Assembly: GCF_026619415.1 (NCBI RefSeq)
Contig: NZ_JAOVZR010000001.1
Location: 496,001-560,000, forward strand
Direction of reading: 5' to 3'
From: Hoeflea algicola
GTDB lineage: Bacteria > Pseudomonadota > Alphaproteobacteria > Rhizobiales > Rhizobiaceae
Length of the DNA stretch: 64,000 nt
The position numbers and the translations under genes are program-made. The notes beneath the pieces are model-generated. The model was given only the letters and a program-made list of their open reading frames with translations, ran no database searches and was not told the DNA's origin. Positions 57,535 through 64,000 of this stretch are shown here, piece after piece (position 1 is the first letter of the stretch; each line of letters starts with the position of its first letter).

Positions 57535-58752
57535 ATGAATTTTGAAGCGTTCTTCGAGGAAAAGCTCGGCGGTCTGCACGAAGCTGGCAACTACCGGGTT
57601 TTTACCGATATCGAACGCCATGCCGGTGGATTTCCGCGGGCCACGCGCTACCGGGCGGATGGTTCGACGCAGGACGTGACGGTATGGTGCTCAAATGACT
57701 ATCTGGGCATGGGGCAGAATCCTTTGGTCACCGGTGCCATGAAGGAAGCGATCGAGCGCTGCGGCGCCGGCGCTGGCGGTACCCGCAACATTTCCGGCAC
57801 CAATCATTACCATGTGATGCTTGAGCGCGAACTTGCGGACCTGCACGGCAAGCAGGATGCGCTGATCTTTACCTCCGGATACGTCTCCAACTGGGCCGCG
57901 CTCGGTACGCTGGGATCAAAGATTCCCGGCCTCATCATCTATTCGGACGCGCTCAATCATGCCTCAATGATTGAGGGGATCCGTCATGCGCGCTGCGAAA
58001 AGCGCGTGTTCAGGCACAATGACCCCGATGATCTGCGCCGGTTGATGGCCCTGGATGATCCGGCGGCACCGAAAATGGTGGCGTTCGAGAGCGTCTATTC
58101 GATGGATGGCGACATCGCCCCGATCGCCGACCTCTGCGATGTAGCCGATGAATTCGGCGCCATGACCTATCTTGATGAAGTTCATGCTGTCGGCATGTAC
58201 GGACCGCGCGGCGGCGGTATTGCCGAGCGCGAAGGCATCATGGATCGTCTGACCGTGATCGAAGGCACGCTGGGCAAGGCGTTCGGCGTGATGGGCGGCT
58301 ACATCACCGCAAGCCGCGCACTGTGCGATTTCGTCCGCAGCTTTGCTTCCGGATTCATTTTCACCACTGCCTTGCCGCCATCGCTGGCGGCGGCGGCTGC
58401 GGTGTCGATTCGCCATCTCAAGGCCAGTCAACTTGAACGGCGGCGTCATCAGGACGCTGTTGCCAAGGTTCGCAAGGCGCTCGACGCACACGGCATTCCG
58501 CATATGCCCAATCCCAGTCACATCGTTCCGGTGATGGTTGGCAACGCGGCCAAGTGCAAGTGGATTTCGGATGTGTTGATCGACAATCACGGTATCTACG
58601 TGCAGCCGATCAACTATCCGACGGTTCCGGTAAAGACCGAACGGCTGCGGATCACGCCAACGCCGATGCACACCGATGGCGACATTCGCCATCTCGCCGG
58701 CGCTTTGAGCGAACTCTGGTCGCAATGCGCTTTGGCGCGCGCCGTGGCCTGA
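57535..58752 (+). CDS. hemA: 5-aminolevulinate synthase
   Basis: The 405-aa PLP enzyme condenses glycine and succinyl-CoA to 5-aminolevulinate, the first step of the Shemin heme pathway used by alphaproteobacteria. [46 protein letters not shown] and the PLP lysine Lys248 in [14 protein letters not shown] are all in place. The start [11 protein letters not shown] has an AGGG site nine bases upstream; an in-frame start 28 codons earlier is rejected. Length equals the usual ALAS. Confidence 0.97.
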   Translation: MNFEAFFEEKLGGLHEAGNYRVFTDIERHAGGFPRATRYRADGSTQDVTVWCSNDYLGMGQNPLVTGAMKEAIERCGAGAGGTRNISGTNHYHVMLERELADLHGKQDALIFTSGYVSNWAALGTLGSKIPGLIIYSDALNHASMIEGIRHARCEKRVFRHNDPDDLRRLMALDDPAAPKMVAFESVYSMDGDIAPIADLCDVADEFGAMTYLDEVHAVGMYGPRGGGIAEREGIMDRLTVIEGTLGKAFGVMGGYITASRALCDFVRSFASGFIFTTALPPSLAAAAAVSIRHLKASQLERRRHQDAVAKVRKALDAHGIPHMPNPSHIVPVMVGNAAKCKWISDVLIDNHGIYVQPINYPTVPVKTERLRITPTPMHTDGDIRHLAGALSELWSQCALARAVA

Positions 58753-58872
58753 CACGGGCCGCGCCGCGCAAGTGGCAAGTGCAATTCGCTTTGACGGCGC
58801 GGACCTTTTTGGTTTCGCGCCGTTTTGCTATTTGACGTGTTGTCTTGTTGGCAGAGTGAAAATGACGGCCGG

Positions 58873-59223
58873 TCAGGCGTCCTGATTGCGCACAGGCGCG
58901 CAAAACAGCGTGTAGAGCGTGCCAATCACCGAAGAAACCTCTTGATTGACGATCGAATAATAGATCATCCGCCCTTCGCGGCGTGTATCGACCAGGCCAT
59001 CAAGCCGCAGTCGGGCCAGTTGCTGCGAGACCGCAGCCTGCGGCATCGACAGGATTTCTTCAAGCTGGGATACCGATTTTTCGCCTTCCGACAAGATGCA
59101 CAAAATCATCAGCCGAGTTTCGTGGCTGAGCGACTTGAGCAGATCGCTGGCCTGCCGTGCCTGGTTGAGCAGCAGGTTGAAATCGCTTTCGTTCATGTCG
59201 GACTTGATGTGAGGCAAATTCAT
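58873..59223 (-). CDS. ArsR/SmtB-family transcriptional regulator
   Basis: The 116-aa winged-helix protein contains LLKSLSHETRLMILCILSEGEKSVSQLEEIL, then the recognition helix MPQAAVSQQLARLRLDGLVDTRREGRMIYY. No metal-binding ELCVC-type motif is present in the recognition helix region, so it is probably not a classic metal sensor; it resembles the SdpR/NolR/BigR class. MNESDFNLL at 59196 is an alternative start. It is isolated between hemA and the macroglobulin gene. Confidence 0.88.
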   Translation of the reverse strand: MNLPHIKSDMNESDFNLLLNQARQASDLLKSLSHETRLMILCILSEGEKSVSQLEEILSMPQAAVSQQLARLRLDGLVDTRREGRMIYYSIVNQEVSSVIGTLYTLFCAPVRNQDA

Positions 59224-59597
59224 GGGCGTTCACTCGGATACTTGGGATCGTCAATGAGATGTCGGACAATGCGGTGAACAAGGCCAAGGCAGGCCTCGTG
59301 CAACCCATCACGCGAAAAGCCATGTTAGCATGAGACGCCGCCGGATCTATAGCGCCGCACCGACTGGGTTTTTCCTACATGATTTGACGGGCACTCGGCA
59401 ACATAATGAAGCAGCTTTTCAGTGCAGGTTATTGATTTCGCCAGATAAGATTGCTGGAAATGGATTACGATTTTCCAACCGATGTTGTAGTCTGGCCTTC
59501 GAACAGCCTGATCCTCGGTAACAAAGCCAATCTGGCGGAGAGTTACCGATGCTCGGCACAAGCATGCTCCGGCCTCGTGTCGGGCACGGGAGGTGAC
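59224..59597 (+). other. gene-free region before the macroglobulin gene
   Basis: These 374 bp between the divergent ArsR-type regulator and the macroglobulin gene hold promoters for both. TTGACG at about 59383 is the only good -35-like hexamer, without a well-spaced -10. No ORF with support was seen. Confidence 0.4.
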
Positions 59598-62500
59598 ATG
59601 TCTGGATTTCAACGCACCCTGTTTTTTATCTGTGCTCTGGTGGTCAGTCTGCCAGCAAGCGTGCAGGCGGAGCAACGCCGAATCGAAACCACGCAAGATG
59701 CCGATTATTACGGTTTTGATCTGCGCACGGTGCAGGACGTGGAGCTGAATGAATGCAAGGCCATCTGCCTTGAAGACCGGCAATGCAAGGCGTTCACCTA
59801 TAATGTCAAGGCAGGCTGGTGTTTCCTCAAATCCGATTACAGCACCATCAATCCGTTTGTTGGCGCGGTCGCCGGCAGAGTGGTCAGCAGCGATGAGCCG
59901 GAGCTTGGCGCGGCGCCCACGCTGAGCTTCGTGCCGGCATCGACGCTTGACGCGGCGCGGACCTACCGCGAACGCATCATCACTCGCAACGCCGGCGCCA
60001 TCAGCCGTGGCGCAACCGTGCTGACGCGCGCCGCCGAAGCCTCGATCGCCGAGGGCGACATGCAAGCCGCGGTGCGCAATTTTGCCATTGCCGCTGCCGC
60101 CGATCCCGAGCGCAGCCCGGTCTGGGCCGAACTTTCGCGCTCAGCACTTACCTTCAACCCCGAAAACGCCAATCTGGTGCGCAATCTGCGCTCCGTGGCG
60201 GTATCGGCAGCTGTCAACGCCTATCAGACCTCGCGGACGGCAAGCCAACGGGCCGACGCCCTCGCAGTGCTTGGCGAAGCGCTGGAGCGGTCGGAGAGGT
60301 GGAGACCGGCGCTGTCGGCCTACAAGGCGAGCCTGGCGATCCGCGAAGTGCCGGCGCTGCGCGCTGCCTATGCCGATTTGCGCACTCGGCGCGGCTTCCG
60401 GGTGGTCGACAACATGGTTGACGCCGAAAGCGATACCCCGCGGGTCTGCATCCAGTTTTCGGAAAATCTGGTGAAGGGGCAGGATTATGCCGATTATCTC
60501 AGCATTGACGGTATCGATGACGTGGCGATCGAGACCGAAAACCGGCAGATTTGTGCCAACGGCCTGTCGCACGGCCAGCGTTACCGCGTGGTGCTGCGCC
60601 AGGGACTGCCGTCGAGCGTCGGCGAACAACTCGAAGCCCCGGTTGAACTGTCGCTCTACATTCGTGACCGTGCGCCGGTGGCGCGTTTCACCGGTTCCAA
60701 TTTCGTGTTGCCGGCAAAATCGCGGCGCGGAATTCCGCTCGTCACCATCAATGCGCCGTCGGCGGAGCTGAAGCTCTACCGGGTTGGCGAACGGGCATTG
60801 ACGCGCATCATCACCGGTTCGGAATTCCTGCGTCAGCTTGAAGGCTACACGGCCGAGATGATTGGCCAGGATGTGGGCGCACCAGTGTGGCAGGGGGCCA
60901 TCGACATTTCCAGCGAACTCAACCGCGAGGTGACCACCAGCATTCCGGTCGACACGCTGCTTCCCGAACGCCAGCCAGGCGTCTATGTGCTGACCGCCAC
61001 GCCACTGGGTGACAAGAGCGAAAGCTGGGATGCGCGCGCCACCCAGTGGTTTGTCATTTCCGACATCGGCCTGACCACGTTTGCCGGAACGGACGGACTT
61101 TCGGTGTTCCTGCGTTCGCTCGACACAGCGGAACCGCTGGGCGACGTGTCGCTGACGCTGCTTGCCCGCAACAACGAGGTTCTCGGCGAGGCGGTCACCG
61201 ACGCCAGCGGCCACGCCCGGTTCCAGCCAGGACTGACACGCGGACTTGCCGGACTGGCGCCAGCAGCGCTGCTTGCCAGAAGTGCAGATGGCGATTTCGT
61301 GTTTCTCGATCTGACCAGTGGCGGATTTGACCTTTCCGACCGCGGCGTCACCGGCCGGGCGGCGCCGGGTGGCGTCGATGTCATGGCCTGGACCGAACGC
61401 GGCATCTACCGCGCCGGCGAAACCGTTCACCTAACAGCCCTTGCGCGCGACAGCCGCGCCGAGGCGCTGGTTGATCTGCCGCTGACCATCATCGTGCAAA
61501 GGCCCGACGGAGTTGAAGACCGCCGCGTCGTCTCTGACGGCACAGCACTGGGCGGTCATACGCTGGCCCTGTCGCTGCCGGAGAACGCCATGCAGGGGGC
61601 CTGGCGCGCGGCGCTCCATACAGATCCCAAACGCCCAGCGATCGCCGAGGCCACCTTTCTGGTCGAGGATTTCCAGCCTGACCGGATCGAGATCGAGCTT
61701 GATGCGAAAGACGCAATCGTTGCGCCCGGTGAGCCGGCTGAAATAGAGGTTTCCGGCCGTTATCTTTACGGCGCACCGGCCGGGGGGATGGCCACCGAAG
61801 GCGAAGTGGTGCTGAGCCGTACCCGCACGCTCGATGCCTATCCGGGGTTTGAATTCGGGCTTGCCGACGAGGAATTCGAGAATACCCGGATTTCGCTCGA
61901 GGATCTGCAACCGCTCGATCAGGCAGGAAAGGCAGAAGTGGGCATCAACCTCGACAGTCTGCCTTTCACCACGCAATTTCTGACCGCCAAGGTAACGATC
62001 CGCGCTTCCGAGGGCGGTGGACGCGCGGTTGAGCGCGCGGTCGACCTCAAGGTTGCGACAGACGGACCGCGTATCGGCATCGATCCGAAGTTTGACGACG
62101 GCCAGGTCCCGGAAAACAGCCAAGCCTCATTCCGACTTATCGCCATTGACGCTGACGGTGCCCGGACGGCGATGCCGACGTCATGGTCGCTGGTGCGGAT
62201 CGAGCGCAATTATCAGTGGTATCGCCAGGGTAATTCCTGGAACTACGAGGTGGTCGATTTCACCACCGAAGTGGCCGACGGCGAGGTCGATCTTGCTGCT
62301 GATGACGCAGCACGGGTTGCCGCCAATGTCGAATGGGGCCGCTACCGGCTCGACGTGGTGGGCGAGGACGGCGCCGAGACCAGCATGCTGTTTGATGCAG
62401 GCTGGTATGTCGCCGCCAAGTCGGTCGAAACACCCGACGGGCTCGAAATCGCGCTCGACAAGGATAATTACCAGATCGGCGATACTGCACAGTTGCGGAT

Positions 62501-64000
62501 TTCGCCGCGATTTGCCGGCAAGGTGCTGGTCACGGTGGGGTCCGAGCGGCTGGTTACCAGCGTAACTGCCGAAGTCGGCGCCGAGGGCGCCACGGTCGCG
62601 CTGCCGATCACCGAGGAATGGGGAGCGGGCGCCTATGTGACGGCGACGCTTTACCGCCCGGCAGGAGATCAGGAATCGCGGATGCCGATGCGCGCCATTG
62701 GCGTCAAGTGGCTCACCGTTGACCCGGGAGAGCGGCAATTGTCGGTCAGCCTCGACATGGCCAGTCAGACCACGCCGCGCGACCAGTTCACGGTTCCGGT
62801 TAAGATTGCCGGCTTGAGCGCCGGCGAGCAGGCCTATGTGACCATTTCCGCGGTTGATGTCGGCATTCTCAACCTGACCCGGCACGAGGTTGCCGATCCG
62901 GAAACATGGTATTTCGGCCAACGCGCGCTGGGGCTCGAGATCCGCGACATCTACGGGCGGTTGATCGACGGTTCGGCCGGCGTCACCGGCCGTATCCGCT
63001 CGGGCGGCGACGGCGCCATGATGCGATCGGAGGGCAGCCCGCCCAAGGAAAAACTGGTGGCGTTTTTTGAAGGCCCGGTGGAAGTCGGAGCGGACGGAAC
63101 GGCGACGGTTTCCTTTGAGATACCTCAGTTCAACGGCACCGTGCGCGTCAACGCCGTGGCCTGGAGCAAAAAGGGGCTGGGCCACACAACCAAGGACGTG
63201 ATTGTCCGCGATCAGGTGGTGATTTCTGCCAGCCTGCCGCAATTCCTGGCGCCAGAAGACCGTTCGCAGATGCTGATCGAACTTGCCAATACCGATGGAC
63301 CGGCTGGGACCTATGCCGTGGAACTGTTCACCGCCTCGGGCCGCATCAAGGTCGGAGATGGCGTTCGTCATGAATTTGACCTGGCAGTAGGCGGCCGCGA
63401 CAGCTTGGTGGTGCCGCTCGAAGGTCTGCGAACCGGGTCTGACAGTGTCACCGTGGCGCTGACCGGCCCGGACGGGCTGGAACTCGAACGGCAGGAACTG
63501 ATCACCGTGCGGCCGGCGGCAATGCCGGTGACCATCAAGCGGATCATCAGTCTTGCCGGTAATGGCGGCACCTTGCGGATCGACGGCGAGTTGCTGGCCG
63601 ATAGTCTGCTCGACGGTGCTTCGGTAACAGTCGGGGTCACCCGCAACGCCGCCTTCGACGTGGCGTCGCTGCTGATGCAACTCGACCGGTATCCCTATGG
63701 CTGCGCCGAACAGACTGCCAGCCGGGCGCTGCCGCTGCTCTATCTGAGCGAACTTGGCGACAGCAATGGTGCTGAAGACGCCAAGGTAATCCGCGAGCGC
63801 ATCGATGCGGCCATCAACCGGCTTGTCGCCTACCAGTCGTCATCGGGCAGTTTTGGTCTTTGGGGCCCGGGCTCCGGCGATCTCTGGCTCGACGCCTATG
63901 TCACCGATTTTCTCACCAGGGCTCTGGAAAAAGGATTTTCGGTGCCGTCGGTCGCCAGTCGTCTGGCGCTCGATAATCTCCAGAATGCGCTGTCCTACAC
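59598..64000 (+). CDS. alpha-2-macroglobulin family protein with N-terminal PAN domain (partial, runs off right edge)
   Basis: At least 1467 residues are present. A Sec signal (MSGFQRTLFFICALVVSLPA, cleavage near VQA) is followed by a PAN/apple-like module with Cys53, 57, 63 and 75 (ECKAICLED, QCKAFTYN, GWCFLKSDY). Repeated macroglobulin domains then fill most of the length. The thioester motif CAEQT is at Cys1369 in YPYGCAEQTASRALPLLY. Bacterial macroglobulins trap proteases in the periplasm. GGAGGTGAC precedes the ATG. The C-terminal receptor-like part and the usual pbpC partner are outside the window. Confidence 0.92.
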   Translation, partial: MSGFQRTLFFICALVVSLPASVQAEQRRIETTQDADYYGFDLRTVQDVELNECKAICLEDRQCKAFTYNVKAGWCFLKSDYSTINPFVGAVAGRVVSSDEPELGAAPTLSFVPASTLDAARTYRERIITRNAGAISRGATVLTRAAEASIAEGDMQAAVRNFAIAAAADPERSPVWAELSRSALTFNPENANLVRNLRSVAVSAAVNAYQTSRTASQRADALAVLGEALERSERWRPALSAYKASLAIREVPALRAAYADLRTRRGFRVVDNMVDAESDTPRVCIQFSENLVKGQDYADYLSIDGIDDVAIETENRQICANGLSHGQRYRVVLRQGLPSSVGEQLEAPVELSLYIRDRAPVARFTGSNFVLPAKSRRGIPLVTINAPSAELKLYRVGERALTRIITGSEFLRQLEGYTAEMIGQDVGAPVWQGAIDISSELNREVTTSIPVDTLLPERQPGVYVLTATPLGDKSESWDARATQWFVISDIGLTTFAGTDGLSVFLRSLDTAEPLGDVSLTLLARNNEVLGEAVTDASGHARFQPGLTRGLAGLAPAALLARSADGDFVFLDLTSGGFDLSDRGVTGRAAPGGVDVMAWTERGIYRAGETVHLTALARDSRAEALVDLPLTIIVQRPDGVEDRRVVSDGTALGGHTLALSLPENAMQGAWRAALHTDPKRPAIAEATFLVEDFQPDRIEIELDAKDAIVAPGEPAEIEVSGRYLYGAPAGGMATEGEVVLSRTRTLDAYPGFEFGLADEEFENTRISLEDLQPLDQAGKAEVGINLDSLPFTTQFLTAKVTIRASEGGGRAVERAVDLKVATDGPRIGIDPKFDDGQVPENSQASFRLIAIDADGARTAMPTSWSLVRIERNYQWYRQGNSWNYEVVDFTTEVADGEVDLAADDAARVAANVEWGRYRLDVVGEDGAETSMLFDAGWYVAAKSVETPDGLEIALDKDNYQIGDTAQLRISPRFAGKVLVTVGSERLVTSVTAEVGAEGATVALPITEEWGAGAYVTATLYRPAGDQESRMPMRAIGVKWLTVDPGERQLSVSLDMASQTTPRDQFTVPVKIAGLSAGEQAYVTISAVDVGILNLTRHEVADPETWYFGQRALGLEIRDIYGRLIDGSAGVTGRIRSGGDGAMMRSEGSPPKEKLVAFFEGPVEVGADGTATVSFEIPQFNGTVRVNAVAWSKKGLGHTTKDVIVRDQVVISASLPQFLAPEDRSQMLIELANTDGPAGTYAVELFTASGRIKVGDGVRHEFDLAVGGRDSLVVPLEGLRTGSDSVTVALTGPDGLELERQELITVRPAAMPVTIKRIISLAGNGGTLRIDGELLADSLLDGASVTVGVTRNAAFDVASLLMQLDRYPYGCAEQTASRALPLLYLSELGDSNGAEDAKVIRERIDAAINRLVAYQSSSGSFGLWGPGSGDLWLDAYVTDFLTRALEKGFSVPSVASRLALDNLQNALSY

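Noticed and set aside
62181..63680. 499-aa open frame on the minus strand across the macroglobulin gene
   Set aside because: Antisense shadow; the plus-strand frame is continuous from 59598 to the window end with the CAEQT motif in register.

Overview
The window looks like the chromosome of an alphaproteobacterium of the order Rhizobiales, perhaps a marine Hoeflea- or Phyllobacteriaceae-like lineage (genus not determinable). The evidence is the GC-rich coding pattern, a 391-aa EF-Tu in the str operon, adk directly after secY, an ALAS-type hemA, ATP12-family assembly factor, phosphatidylcholine synthase (pcs), an IalB-family protein, and a CtrA-like site of the rhizobial form.

Layout. 0.1-1 kb: a small conserved hypothetical protein and a GlsB/YeaQ-type membrane protein. 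1.4-20.5 kb: one continuous plus-strand translation block. It holds the str genes (rpsL, rpsG, fusA, tuf), the S10 genes (rpsJ to rpsQ), the spc genes (rplN to secY, adk) and the alpha genes (rpsM, rpsK, rpoA, rplQ), ending at a clear intrinsic terminator. Hairpins sit at three internal boundaries. 20.6-30 kb: housekeeping and stress genes: msrQ/msrP periplasmic methionine sulfoxide repair, a Deg protease, rarA, a hicAB toxin-antitoxin pair, a flavodoxin-like protein, crcB, an RluC-type pseudouridine synthase, a HAD phosphatase and ATP12. 30-36.3 kb: a lipoprotein behind a CtrA-like box, the glutathione-dependent formaldehyde pair, a small XRE regulator, two uncharacterised proteins, lipB and tRNA-Leu(GAG). 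37-42.3 kb: tandem small secreted paralogs with a repeated YDRAG motif, a DsbA-family oxidoreductase, a YejA-type peptide-binding protein, an IalB protein and hspQ. 42.5-48 kb: an AEC transporter, a UbiH-family hydroxylase, and a likely operon of DUF2182, DUF1326, pcs and a quinone oxidoreductase. 48.4-53.1 kb: a BMP-type (nucleoside-like) ABC importer. 53.2-64 kb: an acyltransferase, a divergent putrescine-type aminotransferase and glutamine-synthetase-like pair, hemA behind an FNR/FixK-like box, an ArsR-family regulator, and a large PAN/alpha-2-macroglobulin protein cut by the right edge.

Three otherwise well-preserved genes (Deg protease, UbiH-family hydroxylase, ABC ATPase) contain four single-base frameshifts, which look more like sequence errors than decay. 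The best candidates for undescribed biology are the cysteine-rich DUF2182/DUF1326 pair with its lipid and quinone neighbours, and the tandem YDRAG-repeat secreted proteins. No CRISPR array, insertion sequence or prophage was seen.
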